Origin: Vulcaniibacterium gelatinicum
GTDB lineage: Bacteria; Pseudomonadota; Gammaproteobacteria; Xanthomonadales; Xanthomonadaceae
DNA: 64,000 nt
Direction of reading: 5' to 3'
Assembly: GCF_008033445.1 (NCBI RefSeq)
Contig: NZ_VNKO01000002.1
Coordinates: 124,001 to 188,000 of the forward strand
Part shown: positions 35,219 to 45,652 of the stretch, one piece after another
How positions within the stretch are numbered: position 1 is the stretch's first letter
How the letters are laid out: every line of letters starts with the position of its first letter
Notes under the pieces: generated by a model
What the model was told of the DNA's origin: nothing
The model's input: the letters and a program-made list of their open reading frames with translations, nothing else
The model's database searches: none
Translations under genes and position numbers: made by a program

Positions 35219-36628
35219 ATGACCGCCTTGATCAAGCCCCGCACCCCGCCCGGCGTCCTCGAGCTGCTGCCACGCGAGCAGATCGCCTTCCAGCGCATGC
35301 TCGACGCGATCCGCCAGACCTTCGAAAGCTTCGGCTTCCTGCCGGTGGAGACGCCGGTGATGGAGCTGTCCGAGGTACTGCTGACCAAGTCCGGCGGCGA
35401 GACCGAGCGCCAGGTCTATTTCGTCCAGTCCACCGGCGCGCTGGGCAAGTCGTCCGACGGCAGGGGCGGGGAGGGGCTGCCGGAGCTGGCGCTGCGCTTC
35501 GACCTGACCGTGCCGCTGGCGCGCTACGTGGCCGAGCACGAGCACGAGCTGGCGTTCCCGTTCCGCCGCTACCAGATGCAGCGCGTGTACCGCGGCGAGC
35601 GCGCCCAGCGCGGCCGCTTCCGCGAGTTCTACCAGTGCGACATCGACGTGATCGGCAAGGACACGCTCTCGCCGCGCTTCGACGCCGAGATTCCCGCGGT
35701 GATCAACGCCGTGTTCGAGCGCCTGGCGATCGGCGAGTTCACCATCCAGCTCAACCACCGCAAGCTGCTGCGCGGCTTCTTCGAGGGGCTGGGCATCGCC
35801 GACGGCGAGCGCCAGGCGGCGGTGCTGCGCGAGCTGGACAAGCTCGACAAGCGCGGCGAGGACGCGGTGCGGGCCACGCTCGAAGGGGAGGGCTTCGCAC
35901 TCGCGCCGGAGGTGGTCGAGCACGTGCTCGGCTTCTCGCGCATCCGCTCGCAGGGCCACGCGGACGCGCTGGCCCGGCTCGATGCGCTCGGCGCGGGCAC
36001 GCCGCTGTTCGAGGAGGGGCGCGCCGAACTGCGCGCGATCCTGCAGCAGCTGCGCGCGCTCGGCGTGCCCGAGTCGCGCTACGCGCTCAACCTCTCGATC
36101 GCGCGCGGCCTGGATTACTACACCGGCGTGGTGTACGAGACCCGGCTCGACGCGCACCCGGAGATCGGCTCGATCTGCTCCGGCGGGCGCTACGACAATC
36201 TGGCCAGCCACTACACCAGATCGAAGCTGCCCGGCGTGGGCATCTCGATCGGCCTGACCCGGCTGTTCTGGCAGCTGCGCGAGGCGGGCCTGGTGCAGGC
36301 GGCGGAGAGCACGGTGGACGTGCTGGTGGCGCTGCTCGACGACGCCAGGCTGGAGGAGGCGCTGGAGATCTCGCAGCGCCTGCGCGCCGCCGGCCTCAAC
36401 GTGGAGACCCAGCTCGAACCGCGCAAGCTCGCCCGGCAGTTGCAGTACGCCGACCGCGCCGGGATCCGTTTCGTGGTCATGCGCGGCGAGGACGAGGCCG
36501 CGCGCGGCGCGGTGGCGGTGAAGGACCTGCGCCGTGGCGAGCAGTTCGAGGTGCCGCTGGAGGAGCTGGCGCCGACCCTGCAGGTGGAACGCGAGCAGCT
36601 GCGCGCGCAGGCGGAGATCGCGCGATGA
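35219..36628 (+). CDS. hisS: Histidyl-tRNA synthetase
   Basis: 469 residues. Class II synthetase: motif 2 [29 protein letters not shown] (from ~121), histidine A motif [11 protein letters not shown] near 299, motif 3 [12 protein letters not shown] near 340, and a C-terminal anticodon-binding domain ([10 protein letters not shown]...). The N-terminal region has the longer form with a [14 protein letters not shown] loop near 75. ATG 35219; a TAAACT -10-like word lies 25 nt upstream. Its stop overlaps the next gene (ATGA), an unusual partnership with an ammonia-lyase. Confidence 0.94.
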   Translation: MTALIKPRTPPGVLELLPREQIAFQRMLDAIRQTFESFGFLPVETPVMELSEVLLTKSGGETERQVYFVQSTGALGKSSDGRGGEGLPELALRFDLTVPLARYVAEHEHELAFPFRRYQMQRVYRGERAQRGRFREFYQCDIDVIGKDTLSPRFDAEIPAVINAVFERLAIGEFTIQLNHRKLLRGFFEGLGIADGERQAAVLRELDKLDKRGEDAVRATLEGEGFALAPEVVEHVLGFSRIRSQGHADALARLDALGAGTPLFEEGRAELRAILQQLRALGVPESRYALNLSIARGLDYYTGVVYETRLDAHPEIGSICSGGRYDNLASHYTRSKLPGVGISIGLTRLFWQLREAGLVQAAESTVDVLVALLDDARLEEALEISQRLRAAGLNVETQLEPRKLARQLQYADRAGIRFVVMRGEDEAARGAVAVKDLRRGEQFEVPLEELAPTLQVEREQLRAQAEIAR

Positions 36629-38523
36629 GCGGGGCGGTGCGGCTGGACGGGCGCTCGCTGACCCGCGCCCAGGTGCTGGAGGTCGCGCGCGGCGCGCAGG
36701 TGGCGCTCGACGAACGCGCGCTGCAGGGCGTGGCGCGCGCGGCCGCGTTCCTGGCCGAGCAGGTGCGGCGCGAGGAGCCGATCTACGGCGTCTCCACCGG
36801 CTTCGGCAGCAATGCCGACAAGCTGCTCGGCGCGCATCCGCTGCGCGACGAACTGCCGGGCGCGGCGCCGTCGGGCCGCTCGCTGCATGCCGAGCTGCAG
36901 CACAACCTGATCGTGACCCACGCGGTGTGCGTGGGCGAGCCGTTCGCGGCCGAGGTGGTGCGGGCGATGCTGTGCATCCGCATCAACACCCTGCTGCGCG
37001 GCCATTCCGGCGTGCGGGTGGAAACGCTGCAGGCGCTGGCGGCGATGCTCAACGCCGGGGTGGTGCCGGTGGTGCCGCAGCTCGGCTCGGTCGGCGCCTC
37101 GGGCGACCTGGCGCCGCTGTCGCACCTGGCGATCGTGCTGCTCGGCGGCGGCGAGGCCTTCTTCCGCGGCGAACGCCTGCCCGGCGCCGAGGCCCTGCGC
37201 CGCGCCGGGCTCGCGCCGCTGACCCTGTCGTACAAGGAAGGGCTGGCGCTCAACAACGGCACCGCGCAGATGCTGGCCTGCGGCGTGCTGGCGCTGGCAC
37301 GGATGGAGGAGCTGCTCGACACCGCCGACCTGGCCGCGGCGATGACCGTGGACGCCTTCGCCGGCCGTCTCGGCGCGTTCGCGCCGGAGGTGCACGCATT
37401 GCGCCCGCATCCGGGGCAGGTGCACGTCGCCGAACGCCTGCGTGCGCTGCTCGCGGATTCCACGCTGGCCGACATCCCGTACCACCTGGTGCCGCGGTTC
37501 CGGCCGTGGCTGCCCGCCTCGTGGGACACCGACGAGGCGCGCCGGCTGACCTTCGACATCGGCTGGGACTGGGTGCCGCTCAGCCAGCGCCACGGCCGCG
37601 AGAAGTTCTACACCCGCTTCCGCCCGTTCCGCGGCGGCAAGAAGCACCAGCCGCAGGACAGCTACTCGCTGCGCTGCGTGCCGCAGGTGCACGGCGCGGT
37701 GCGCGACGCCGTCGCGCATGCGGCGCGCGTGTTGGAGATCGAGCTCAACGCGGTCACCGACAACCCGTTGGTGTTCCCGGACGCGCAGGCCGAGCACGTG
37801 GAGCAGCAGGTGATCTCCGCCGGCCACTTCCACGGCATGCCGCTGGCGCTGGCGATGAGTCACGTCAAGGCCGCGATCCCGGTGCTCGCCTCGATCTCGG
37901 AGCGGCGCCTGAACAAGCTGGTGGATCCGGCCACCAACGACGGCCTGCCGGCGTTCCTGATCGGCAACGAGGACGGCACCGAATCCGGGCACATGATCGT
38001 GCAGTACACCGCCGCGGCGCTGGTCAACGACCTGGCCAGCCGGGCGATGCCGGCCTCGGTGTATTCGATCCCCACCAGCGCCAATGCCGAGGACCACGTC
38101 TCGATGGGCGCGAACGAGGCCCGCCACGTGCTGGCGATGGTGGCCGACCTGGGCAAGGTGCTGGCGCTCGAGCTGTACACCGCGGGGCAGGCGCTGGACC
38201 TGCGCCGGGACATGATCAACGCCGCCCGCGCCCTGGCCCGGCGCACCGATGCCGAGAGCTTCGCGGCCAGGGTGCAGGGCGGCCCGCTCCCGGGCGCGCC
38301 GGAGCGCGGCGCGTTCCTGGCCGAGGTCGAGGGCCTGCGCGCCGAGCTGGCGCAGGCACCGGAGTTCCGCCCCGGCCGGGCGGTGGCCGCGGCGCACGCG
38401 GCCCTGCGCGAGGCGATCCCGTTCCTGGGCGCCGACCGCGCGCTGGATGTCGAGGTGGCCACCGCGGTGCGGCTGGTGGAGGAGGGGCGGCTGCTGGCCG
38501 CCGCGCGCGCCGCCCTCGGCTGA
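36625..38523 (+). CDS. HAL/PAL/TAL-family aromatic amino-acid ammonia-lyase with an internal insertion
   Basis: 632 residues versus about 510 for HutH. The MIO cofactor triad Ala158-Ser159-Gly160 lies in [32 protein letters not shown] near 53 and [19 protein letters not shown] near 450 are also present. At the substrate-selectivity loop it reads [13 protein letters not shown], closer to HAL (S-H) than TAL (H-L). Extra sequence lies near 283-345 ([19 protein letters not shown]...[11 protein letters not shown]), rich in Trp/Phe/Arg. The substrate is unsettled: no hut genes are nearby and the neighbours are hisS and the his operon. The start overlaps the hisS stop. Confidence 0.87.
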   Translation: MSGAVRLDGRSLTRAQVLEVARGAQVALDERALQGVARAAAFLAEQVRREEPIYGVSTGFGSNADKLLGAHPLRDELPGAAPSGRSLHAELQHNLIVTHAVCVGEPFAAEVVRAMLCIRINTLLRGHSGVRVETLQALAAMLNAGVVPVVPQLGSVGASGDLAPLSHLAIVLLGGGEAFFRGERLPGAEALRRAGLAPLTLSYKEGLALNNGTAQMLACGVLALARMEELLDTADLAAAMTVDAFAGRLGAFAPEVHALRPHPGQVHVAERLRALLADSTLADIPYHLVPRFRPWLPASWDTDEARRLTFDIGWDWVPLSQRHGREKFYTRFRPFRGGKKHQPQDSYSLRCVPQVHGAVRDAVAHAARVLEIELNAVTDNPLVFPDAQAEHVEQQVISAGHFHGMPLALAMSHVKAAIPVLASISERRLNKLVDPATNDGLPAFLIGNEDGTESGHMIVQYTAAALVNDLASRAMPASVYSIPTSANAEDHVSMGANEARHVLAMVADLGKVLALELYTAGQALDLRRDMINAARALARRTDAESFAARVQGGPLPGAPERGAFLAEVEGLRAELAQAPEFRPGRAVAAAHAALREAIPFLGADRALDVEVATAVRLVEEGRLLAAARAALG

Positions 38524-38636
38524 ACCGTGGGCCCGGCCGTGCCGCCCCCCGGCCCGTGGGCGGCCGGGGACGGGGCAGGCCGGGGCAGGGCAGCGCCCGT
38601 GCCGGGGCCGGGCATGAACGAAACCGTCAGGAGGGG

Positions 38637-38665
38637 TTGACCCGGCTTCGATCACGCATTATTGT
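38637..38665 (+). promoter_or_regulatory. Sigma-70 promoter of the his operon
   Basis: TTGACC at 38637-38642, exactly 17-nt spacer, TATTGT at 38660-38665. It predicts a start near 38672, inside the dyad at 38663-38682, and a leader of about 20 nt before the regulator's ATG. Confidence 0.75.
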
Positions 38666-38682
38666 GCTAACGCGCTATTACA
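38663..38682 (+). promoter_or_regulatory. TrpR-like/HisR operator overlapping the his promoter
   Basis: Imperfect dyad TGTGCTA-ACGCGC-TATTACA (half-sites TGTnnTA) covering the -10 box and probable start site. The adjacent first gene encodes a TrpR-fold regulator, and TrpR operators have a similar TGTnCTA / TAGnACA layout, so autorepression and control of hisG-IE by this protein is likely. Confidence 0.65.
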
Positions 38683-38690
38683 TTAATGCG

Positions 38691-39011
38691 ATGAAACAAC
38701 GCCCCCAGCCCCTCCCCAGCTACGACGCCGAGGCCAACCTCGACGCGCTCGCCTACGCGCTCGCCACGCTCACCGACCCGGCCGAGGTCCGCGCCTTCCT
38801 GGAGGACCTGTGCACCCCGGCCGAGCTGGAGGCGATGAGCGACCGCTGGAAGGTGGTGCCGCTGCTCCTGCAGGGCGTGCCGTACCGCGAGATCCACGAC
38901 CGCACCCTGGTCAGCGTCACCACCATCGGCCGTGTCGCCCGTTCGCTCGAACGCGGCGCCGGCGGCTACGTGCGCGCAGCGCGCAAGCTCGGCCTGGCCG
39001 AGTCGCATTGA
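38691..39011 (+). CDS. hisR: TrpR-like YerC/YecD-family regulator, probable his operon repressor
   Basis: 106 residues. All-helical TrpR fold: [33 protein letters not shown] (~22-54) and the helix-turn-helix [29 protein letters not shown] (~61-89), whose recognition helix [12 protein letters not shown] matches the TrpR-family pattern. First gene of the his operon, 12 nt before hisG. A dyad overlapping the promoter supports histidine-responsive repression, as proposed for Xanthomonadales HisR in comparative-genomics work. The start ATG 38691 directly follows an out-of-frame ATG at 38686. Confidence 0.85.
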   Translation: MKQRPQPLPSYDAEANLDALAYALATLTDPAEVRAFLEDLCTPAELEAMSDRWKVVPLLLQGVPYREIHDRTLVSVTTIGRVARSLERGAGGYVRAARKLGLAESH

Positions 39012-39022
39012 GGTTCCCCGCC

Positions 39023-39937
39023 ATGACCCCTCCCGCCCCCGCGGCGGCGCGCGACCGTCTGCGCATCGCCATCCAGAAGAGCGGACGCCTCAGCGAACCC
39101 GCGCGCGCGCTGCTGTCCTCCTGCGGCCTGGGCTGGCGCGAAAGCCGCGACCGCCTGTTCTGCTACGGCGAAAGCGCGCCGGTGGACCTGCTCCTGGTGC
39201 GCGACGACGACATTCCCGGCCTGATCGCCGACGGCGTGTGCGACCTCGGCATCGTCGGCCGCAACGTGCTGCTGGAACAGGCCGGCGAGCGCGAGGCCGC
39301 CGGTCGTCCACCCGCCAGCCGCGAGCTGCGCGCGCTCGGCTTCGGCGGTTGCCGGCTGGCGTTGGCCGTGCCCGAGGACTGGGAATGGCGCGGGCCGGAA
39401 CAGCTCCAGGGCAAGCGCATCGCCACCAGCTACCCGGCGCTGCTGCAGCGCTGGCTGGCCGAGACCGGCGTGCAGGCGCAGATCGTGGTCCTGGCCGGGT
39501 CGGTCGAGATCGCCCCGCGCCTGGGCCAGGCCGACCTGGTCTGCGACCTGGTCTCCAGCGGCGCGACGCTCGCCGCCAACCACCTCAAGCCGGTGCAGAC
39601 GGTGCTCGAGAGCGAGGCGGTGCTGGCCGGCCCGGTGGCGCCGTTCACCGGCCCGCGCGCCGAGCTCGCCGAAATGCTGTTGCGGCGCCTGGACGGGATG
39701 CTGAAGATCCGCCACAGCCGCCTGCTGATGTTCCAGGCCGCGCGCGAGCGCGTGCCGGTGCTGCTGCAACTGCTGCCCGATGCCGAGCCGCCGACGGTGT
39801 GGCAGGTGGACGGCGGCGACTGCCTGGCGCTGCAGGCGCTGTGCCACGGCGACGTGAGCTGGCAGCGGCTCGAAGAGCTCAAGCGCGCCGGCGCGCGCGG
39901 CCTGATGGTGCTGCCGGTCGAGAGGTTGCTCGCATGA
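39023..39937 (+). CDS. hisG: ATP phosphoribosyltransferase (long form)
   Basis: 304 residues. First step of histidine synthesis, ATP plus PRPP to phosphoribosyl-ATP. N-terminal [15 protein letters not shown] (~14), [21 protein letters not shown] near 64, [15 protein letters not shown] near 132, and the PRPP loop [16 protein letters not shown] near 171. The C-terminal ~75 residues form the regulatory ACT-like domain of the long HisG, so feedback by histidine is expected without HisZ. The start overlaps none; its stop overlaps hisD (ATGA). Confidence 0.94.
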   Translation: MTPPAPAAARDRLRIAIQKSGRLSEPARALLSSCGLGWRESRDRLFCYGESAPVDLLLVRDDDIPGLIADGVCDLGIVGRNVLLEQAGEREAAGRPPASRELRALGFGGCRLALAVPEDWEWRGPEQLQGKRIATSYPALLQRWLAETGVQAQIVVLAGSVEIAPRLGQADLVCDLVSSGATLAANHLKPVQTVLESEAVLAGPVAPFTGPRAELAEMLLRRLDGMLKIRHSRLLMFQAARERVPVLLQLLPDAEPPTVWQVDGGDCLALQALCHGDVSWQRLEELKRAGARGLMVLPVERLLA

Positions 39938-41232
39938 GGCCGGTGGCTTGGCGCGAACTCGACCCCGCGGCCCGCGCCGCGCTGCTCGAGCGTCCCGTGC
40001 ACGCCGTGTCGGCCCAGGTGCGCGAGGCGGTGGCGGAGATCTTCGCCGCGGTCGCCGCGCGCGGCGACGACGCGCTGGTCGAGTACACCGCCCGTTTCGA
40101 CGGCGTGCGGCTCACCGATTTCGAAGTCCGGGAAGAGGAATTCGAGGCGGCCGCGGCTGCGGTTCCGTCCGAGGTGCGCGACGCGATCCTGGAGGCCGAG
40201 GCGCGGATCGAGCATTTCCACCGTGCCGGCATCCTGCAGCCGTACCGGGTCGAAACCGCCCCCGGCCTGAGCTGCGAACGGATCCTGCGCCCGATCGCGC
40301 GGGTCGGACTGTACGTGCCCGCCGGCAGCGCGCCCTTGCCGTCCACCGCGCTGATGCTGACCGTGCCCGCGCGCCTGGCCGGTTGTCGCGAGATCGTGCT
40401 GTGCACGCCGCCGCGCGCCGACGGCACGGCCGATCCCGCCGTGCTCGTCGCCGCGCGGCTGGCGCGTGGCGTGCGCGTGTTCAAGCTGGGCGGCGCGCAG
40501 GCCATCGCAGCGATGGCGCTGGGCACGGCGAGCGTGCCGCGCTGCGACAAGCTGTTCGGCCCCGGCAACGCCTACGTGGACGAAGCCAAGCGCCAGGCCG
40601 CGCAGCGCCTGGGCGGACCTGCCATCGACATGCCCGCGGGACCGTCCGAAGTGCTGGTGATCGCCGATGCCGGCGCCGATCCGGCCTTCCTCGCCGCCGA
40701 CCTGCTGTCGCAGGCCGAACACGGCCCCGATTCGCAGGTGCTGCTGATCACCGACACGCCGGCGCTGCTGGAGGCGGTCGCGGACGAGATCGAGCGGCAG
40801 CTCGCGCGCCTGCCGCGTGCGGCAATCGCGCGCCAGGCCCTGGCCGCTTCGCGGCTGATCCTGGTGGATGCGCTCGAGGAGGCATTCGCGATCAGCAACG
40901 CCTATGCCCCCGAGCACCTGATCCTGGCGTTGCGGCAACCGGATCTGTGGTTGCCCTGGGTCGAGTCTGCCGGCAGCGTGTTCCTCGGCGATTACACGCC
41001 GGAAGCGCTCGGCGACTACTGCAGCGGCAGCAACCACGTGCTGCCCACGGGCGGGGCAGCGCGCGCGTTCAGCGGCCTGTCCGTGGTCAGCTTCCAGAAG
41101 GCGATCACCGTGCAGCGGGCCACGGCCGAAGGCATCGCCAACGCCGGTCCGTGCGCGGTGACGCTGGCCCGGGCCGAGGGCCTGCACGCGCACGCGCGCG
41201 CGGTCGAGCTGCGACTGGAGCGGCCGACATGA
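39934..41232 (+). CDS. hisD: Histidinol dehydrogenase
   Basis: 432 residues. Zinc enzyme catalysing the last two oxidations, L-histidinol to histidine. Diagnostic motifs: [18 protein letters not shown] (~122), [18 protein letters not shown] (~207), [14 protein letters not shown] near 230, [13 protein letters not shown] near 261 (zinc and catalytic residues), and [21 protein letters not shown] near 362. Start and stop overlap hisG and hisC by four bases. Length is typical. Confidence 0.96.
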   Translation: MRPVAWRELDPAARAALLERPVHAVSAQVREAVAEIFAAVAARGDDALVEYTARFDGVRLTDFEVREEEFEAAAAAVPSEVRDAILEAEARIEHFHRAGILQPYRVETAPGLSCERILRPIARVGLYVPAGSAPLPSTALMLTVPARLAGCREIVLCTPPRADGTADPAVLVAARLARGVRVFKLGGAQAIAAMALGTASVPRCDKLFGPGNAYVDEAKRQAAQRLGGPAIDMPAGPSEVLVIADAGADPAFLAADLLSQAEHGPDSQVLLITDTPALLEAVADEIERQLARLPRAAIARQALAASRLILVDALEEAFAISNAYAPEHLILALRQPDLWLPWVESAGSVFLGDYTPEALGDYCSGSNHVLPTGGAARAFSGLSVVSFQKAITVQRATAEGIANAGPCAVTLARAEGLHAHARAVELRLERPT

Positions 41233-42314
41233 GCACCGCGACGGCCCTGTTGCGCGAGGACCTGCGCGGCTTCGCCGGTTATTCGTCCGCGCGCAGCGTG
41301 GCGCTGCGGGGCGAGATCTGGCTCAACGCCAACGAATCCTCGTGGGCGAACCCGGCCGACACGGCGGGCCTGCTGCGCCGCTATCCGGCGCCGCAGCCGG
41401 AGCCGCTGCGCGAGGCGCTGGCGGCGCTGTACGGCGTGGATCCCGCACGACTGCTGATCGGTCGCGGCAGCGACGAAGGCATTGACCTGCTGGTGCGCGC
41501 GTTCTGCGCGCCGGGGCAGGGTGCGGTGGCGATCGCGCCGCCGGTGTTCGGCATGTACGCGGTCTGTGCGCGCCTGCATGGCGCGCGCGTGGTCGAGGTG
41601 CCGATGCGTGAGGGCGAGGACGGCTGGCGCACGCCGCTGGAGGCGCTGGGCGAGGCCGCGTTGGCGGAAGGCGCCACCTTGGTGTTCCTGTGCTCGCCCG
41701 GCAATCCCACCGGCGAGGCGCTCGCTCCCGCGGCGATCGGCGCGCTCGCGCGGCGCCTGTCCGGCCGCGCGCTGGTGGTGGTGGACGAGGCCTATGCCGA
41801 GTACGGCGATGCGCCCTCAGCCACGACCCTGCTCGACGCGCACGACAACCTGGTGGTGCTGCGCACGCTGTCGAAGGCGCACGCGCTGGCCGCGGCGCGG
41901 ATCGGCTGCGTGATCGCCGATCCGGTGGCGATCGGGGCGCTGCGCCGCTGCCAGGCGCCGTATCCGGTGCCGGAACCCTCGGCTGCGGCGGCGCTGGCCG
42001 CCGTGGCGCCCGCGACGCTGGCACGCACCCGCCTGCGCGTGGAGGAAACGCGCCGCGAGCGCGAACGGGTCGCACGCGGCCTGGCCGCGTGTCCCGGCGT
42101 GCGGCGCGTGTACCCGTCGGCGGGCAACTTCCTGCTGGTGCGCTTCGCCGATGCCGACACCGCCTTCGCCCGCCTGCTCGCGGCCGGCATCGTGGTGCGC
42201 GACATGCGCGCGCTGCCGCGGTTGGACGATGCGCTGCGCATCACCATCGGCGCGCCGGCGGAGAACGACCGCGTGCTGGCCGTGCTCGGCGCTCCCAGGG
42301 AGGTGGCGGCATGA
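41229..42314 (+). CDS. hisC: Histidinol-phosphate aminotransferase
   Basis: 361 residues, PLP fold type I. Converts imidazole-acetol phosphate and glutamate to histidinol phosphate. [11 protein letters not shown] (~33), [17 protein letters not shown] near 78, [13 protein letters not shown] near 156, VVDEAYAEY near 184, and the PLP-lysine in [16 protein letters not shown] near 214. Arg in NFLLVRFAD near 301. Coupled to hisD and hisB by overlapping starts. Confidence 0.95.
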   Translation: MSTATALLREDLRGFAGYSSARSVALRGEIWLNANESSWANPADTAGLLRRYPAPQPEPLREALAALYGVDPARLLIGRGSDEGIDLLVRAFCAPGQGAVAIAPPVFGMYAVCARLHGARVVEVPMREGEDGWRTPLEALGEAALAEGATLVFLCSPGNPTGEALAPAAIGALARRLSGRALVVVDEAYAEYGDAPSATTLLDAHDNLVVLRTLSKAHALAAARIGCVIADPVAIGALRRCQAPYPVPEPSAAAALAAVAPATLARTRLRVEETRRERERVARGLAACPGVRRVYPSAGNFLLVRFADADTAFARLLAAGIVVRDMRALPRLDDALRITIGAPAENDRVLAVLGAPREVAA

Positions 42315-43549
42315 GCGGGCGCGCGCCGATCCTGTTCGTGGACCGCGACGGCACCCTGATCGAAGAGCCGGCCGACTTCCAGGTGGACGACTTCCGCAAG
42401 CTGCGCTTCGTGCCCGGCTGCATCCCCGCGTTGCTGCGGCTGCGCGACGCCGGCTACCAGTTCGTGATGGTGACCAACCAGGACGGGCTGGGCACCCCCG
42501 CATTCCCGCGCGAGGCCTTCGAGGGGCCGCAGGCGCTGCTGATGCAGTTGCTGGAGAGCCAGGGCATCGTGTTCCGCGAGGTGCTGATAGACCCGAGCCT
42601 GCCGGAGGAGAACAGCCCCAACCGCAAGCCGGGCATCGGCATGGCCCTGCACCTGCTGCGCGACCGCAGCGTGGACTGGTCGCGTTCGGCGGTGATCGGC
42701 GACCGCGAGACCGACCTCGAGTTCGCCCGCAACCTCGGCGTGCGCGGGTTCAAGCTGCGCACGCCCCGGTTCGGCGACGGCGACGACTGGGCCACGATCG
42801 CGCACCTGCTCGCCGATGCGCCGCGCATCGCCCGCGTCGAGCGGCGCACGCGCGAAACCACGATCGCGGTGGACGTGGACCTCGACCGCGAGGCCGAACC
42901 GCGCGTGCGCACCGGGCTTGGATTCCTCGACCACATGCTCGAACAGCTCGGCAAGCACGGCGGTTTCGCCCTGACCGTGCAGACCGAGGGCGACCTGCAC
43001 GTGGACGAGCATCACACCGTGGAGGACACCGCGATCGTGCTCGGCCAGGCGTTGCGGGAGGCGCTCGGCGACAAGCGTGGCATACAACGCTTCGGTTGGT
43101 CCGGACGATTCCATCCTGGAATCGCCCAGACATCGCCGGCTCAGGCCCAGCCTGAGCCGGCTCCCGACGGATCGAGCGAAAGTCCGCTCGATCCGCGGTC
43201 GGCACATCCCTGTGCCGATGAAACTCCGATTGCATCGGAGTTTCGCTACGGCTTCACCCTGCCGATGGACGAGGCGCTGGCTTCGGCCGCGCTGGATGTC
43301 TCCGGCCGCGCCCACTTCCAGTTCGAGGGCGCGTTCCGGCGCGAGCGCGTGGGCGACCTGCCGACCGAGCTGGTGCCGCACTTCTTCCGTTCGCTGTGCG
43401 ACGCGGCCGGCTTCACCCTGCACCTGACGGTGCGCGGCGACAACGACCACCACCAGGTCGAGGCCTGCTTCAAGGTGGTGGCGCGCGCGCTGCGCCAGGC
43501 GCTGCGGCGCGAGGGCGATGCGCTGCCGAGCACCAAGGGGGTGCTGTGA
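42311..43549 (+). CDS. hisB: Bifunctional histidinol-phosphatase / imidazoleglycerol-phosphate dehydratase with a 52-residue insertion
   Basis: 412 residues. Residues ~1-170 are the HAD histidinol-phosphatase ([32 protein letters not shown]); the four zinc ligands of the E. coli enzyme are replaced ([15 protein letters not shown]), as I recall for Xanthomonas. Residues ~180-412 are IGP dehydratase: [26 protein letters not shown], and [12 protein letters not shown] near 376. Between GIQR and [13 protein letters not shown] an extra 52 residues (261-312, nt 43091-43246) of low-complexity Pro/Ser/Ala sequence are inserted without breaking the frame; they are encoded by five consecutive hairpins. 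The insertion falls between the two halves of the IGPD fold, where a loop could be tolerated. Confidence 0.94.
   Translation: MSGRAPILFVDRDGTLIEEPADFQVDDFRKLRFVPGCIPALLRLRDAGYQFVMVTNQDGLGTPAFPREAFEGPQALLMQLLESQGIVFREVLIDPSLPEENSPNRKPGIGMALHLLRDRSVDWSRSAVIGDRETDLEFARNLGVRGFKLRTPRFGDGDDWATIAHLLADAPRIARVERRTRETTIAVDVDLDREAEPRVRTGLGFLDHMLEQLGKHGGFALTVQTEGDLHVDEHHTVEDTAIVLGQALREALGDKRGIQRFGWSGRFHPGIAQTSPAQAQPEPAPDGSSESPLDPRSAHPCADETPIASEFRYGFTLPMDEALASAALDVSGRAHFQFEGAFRRERVGDLPTELVPHFFRSLCDAAGFTLHLTVRGDNDHHQVEACFKVVARALRQALRREGDALPSTKGVL
43106..43244. repeat. Array of five consecutive hairpins inside hisB
   Basis: Stems: CGATTCCA/TGGAATCG (43106-43124, loop TCC); GCCGGCTCAGGC/GCCTGAGCCGGC (43135-43161, loop CCA); CGGATCGAGCG/CGCTCGATCCG (43168-43195, loop AAAGTC); TCGGCACA/TGTGCCGA (43199-43218, loop TCCC); GAAACTCCGAT/ATCGGAGTTTC (43220-43244, loop TGC). 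All are perfect, and together fill the 156-nt in-frame insert (43091-43246). The borders CGCTTCGG and CGCTACGG match at 7 of 8 bases, possibly a worn target duplication. This has the look of an extragenic hairpin repeat that landed in a coding sequence. Confidence 0.85.
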
Positions 43550-44148
43550 GCACGGTTGCGCTGATTGATGCCGGCGGCGCGAACCTCGGCTCGGTGCGCT
43601 ACGCGCTGGAGCGACTTGGCGTCGTGCCGCGCATCGTCCGCGACGCCGACGAACTCGGCCTGCCTGCGCGGGTGATCCTGCCCGGCGTCGGCGCCGCCCC
43701 GCAGGCGATGCGGCTGCTGCGCGAGCGCGGCCTGGACGTGGCGCTGCGCGCGCTCGAGGTGCCGCTGCTGGGCATCTGCCTCGGGATGCAGTTGCTGTTC
43801 GAGCGCTCGGAGGAGGGCGAGGTGGAATGCCTCGGCCTGCTGCCGGGCAAGGTACGGCGACTGGCGCCTCAGCCCGGCCTGCGCGTGCCGCACATGGGCT
43901 GGAACCGGCTGCGGCCGCTGCGCGTCGATCCCCTGCTCGACGGCATTCCGGCCGACGCGCATGCGTACTTCGTGCACGGGTATGCGGTGCCGGTGACCGG
44001 GGACTGCCTCGCCGCAAGCGAGCACGGCACGGCGTTCGCCGCCATGGTGCGGCGCGGCCGCCTGTGCGGCGCGCAGTTCCACCCCGAGCGCTCCTCCGAC
44101 GTCGGCGCGCGCCTGCTGCGCAATTTCCTGGCCTTGGAGGCGGCATGA
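43546..44148 (+). CDS. hisH: Imidazole glycerol phosphate synthase, glutamine amidotransferase subunit
   Basis: 200 residues from GTG 43546, overlapping the hisB stop (GTGA). Class I glutamine amidotransferase supplying ammonia to HisF. Oxyanion-strand region [11 protein letters not shown] near 46, nucleophile Cys in [13 protein letters not shown] (near 79), and the catalytic His/Glu in [10 protein letters not shown] near 180. Length and motif spacing are standard. Confidence 0.95.
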   Translation: MSTVALIDAGGANLGSVRYALERLGVVPRIVRDADELGLPARVILPGVGAAPQAMRLLRERGLDVALRALEVPLLGICLGMQLLFERSEEGEVECLGLLPGKVRRLAPQPGLRVPHMGWNRLRPLRVDPLLDGIPADAHAYFVHGYAVPVTGDCLAASEHGTAFAAMVRRGRLCGAQFHPERSSDVGARLLRNFLALEAA

Positions 44149-44888
44149 ACTTCACGGTGTATCCCGCGATAGATGTGCGCGAGGGAAGGGTCGTGCGCCT
44201 GCGCCAGGGCGACTACGCGCGCGAGACGCGCTACGACGCCGACCCGCTCGCGCTCGCCGCGCAGCACGTGCAACAGGGCGCACGCTGGCTGCACCTGGTG
44301 GATCTGGATGCGGCGCGCGAGGGTGGCTACACGCTGCGCCCGCTGCTCGCCGAGATCGTCCGCCAGACCGGCCTGCAGGTGCAGACCGGTGGCGGCGTGC
44401 GCGCGGAGGAGGACGTGCAGGCGCTGCTCGATGCCGGCGCAGCGCGGGTGGTGGCCGGTTCGCTCGCGGTGCGCGAACCGGAACGCGTGGCGGCGTGGCT
44501 GCGCCGCTTCGGCCCCGAGCGCATCACCATCGCGCTCGACGCGCGCCAGGATCCGGCCGGGATCTGGCGCCTGCCGGTGCATGGCTGGACCGAAACCACG
44601 CCATGGACGCTGTTCGACCTGGCGCGCTACTACGCCGCAGCCGGCCTGCGCCACCTGCTGTGCACGGACATCGCCCGCGACGGCATGGGTGCGGGCCCGA
44701 ACCTCGACCTGTACCGCGAACTGGCGGCGCAGCTTCCGACGGTGGCAGTGCAGGCCAGCGGCGGCGTGCGCGAGGCCACCGACGTGGCGGCGGTGCGCGA
44801 GGCCGGCTGCACGGGCGTGGTCCTCGGCCGCGCCCTGCTCGAAGGCCAGGTGCGGCTGACCGAGATCCTGCCAGGGGCCACATGCTGA
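44145..44888 (+). CDS. hisA: Phosphoribosyl-formimino-AICAR-phosphate isomerase
   Basis: 247 residues, TIM barrel. Amadori isomerisation of ProFAR to PRFAR. Catalytic Asp in [14 protein letters not shown] (Asp9 region), phosphate-binding [14 protein letters not shown] near 79 and [13 protein letters not shown] near 203, second catalytic Asp in [15 protein letters not shown] near 172. It overlaps hisH by four bases and hisF by seven. Confidence 0.96.
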   Translation: MNFTVYPAIDVREGRVVRLRQGDYARETRYDADPLALAAQHVQQGARWLHLVDLDAAREGGYTLRPLLAEIVRQTGLQVQTGGGVRAEEDVQALLDAGAARVVAGSLAVREPERVAAWLRRFGPERITIALDARQDPAGIWRLPVHGWTETTPWTLFDLARYYAAAGLRHLLCTDIARDGMGAGPNLDLYRELAAQLPTVAVQASGGVREATDVAAVREAGCTGVVLGRALLEGQVRLTEILPGATC

Positions 44889-45652
44889 GCCGCCGCATCA
44901 TCCCCTGCCTGGACGTGCGCGACGGACGCGTGGTCAAGGGCGTGCGCTTCCGCGACCACGTGGACATGGGCGACATCGTCGAGCTGGCGCTGCGCTACCG
45001 CGACGCCGGCGCCGACGAGCTGGTGTTCTACGACATCGGCGCCAGTCCGCAGGGACGCAGCGTGGACGTGCGCTGGGTCGAGCGCGTGGCGCGCACGCTC
45101 GACATCCCGTTCTGCGTCGCCGGCGGCATCCGCGACGTGGCCACCGCGCGCGACGTGCTGCTGGCCGGGGCCGACAAGATCTCGGTCAACACCCCCGCGC
45201 TCGAGCGTCCCGCGCTGATCGCCGAGCTGGCCGAGGCCTTCGGGGTGCAGTGCGTGGTGGTGGGCGTGGACTCGCTGCGCGATGCCGACGGCGAATGGCG
45301 GGTGCGCAGCCACACCGGGGATCCGGACCGGATGCGCGCGCCCGGCCTGCGCACGCTCGAGTGGGTGCGGCAGGCGCAGGCGCGGGGCGCCGGCGAGATC
45401 GTGCTCAACTGCATGGACAGCGACGGGGTGCGGCGCGGCTACGACATCGCGCAGCTGCAGGCCGTGCGCGCGGTGTGCGAGGTGCCGCTGGTCGCGTCCG
45501 GCGGCGCCGGCACGATCGCCGATTTCGTGGCCGCGTTCCGCGTGGCCGACGTGGACGGCGCGCTGGCCGCGAGCGTGTTCCATGCCGGCACGGTGGAGAT
45601 TCCCGCGCTCAAGCAGGTACTCGCGGCGGAAGGCATCGAGGTGCGGACGTGA
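44882..45652 (+). CDS. hisF: Imidazole glycerol phosphate synthase cyclase subunit
   Basis: 256 residues, TIM barrel. Uses ammonia channelled from HisH to form imidazole glycerol phosphate and AICAR. Catalytic Asp11 in [34 protein letters not shown] near 81, Asp near 131 in [23 protein letters not shown] near 177, and phosphate sites [12 protein letters not shown] near 201 and ALAASVFH. Starts within the last codons of hisA. Confidence 0.96.
   Translation: MLSRRIIPCLDVRDGRVVKGVRFRDHVDMGDIVELALRYRDAGADELVFYDIGASPQGRSVDVRWVERVARTLDIPFCVAGGIRDVATARDVLLAGADKISVNTPALERPALIAELAEAFGVQCVVVGVDSLRDADGEWRVRSHTGDPDRMRAPGLRTLEWVRQAQARGAGEIVLNCMDSDGVRRGYDIAQLQAVRAVCEVPLVASGGAGTIADFVAAFRVADVDGALAASVFHAGTVEIPALKQVLAAEGIEVRT

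Noticed and set aside
42311-43549. hisB as a pseudogene because of the insertion
   Set aside because: The frame stays open, all IGPD metal-binding motifs are kept on both sides, and downstream his genes remain translationally coupled.
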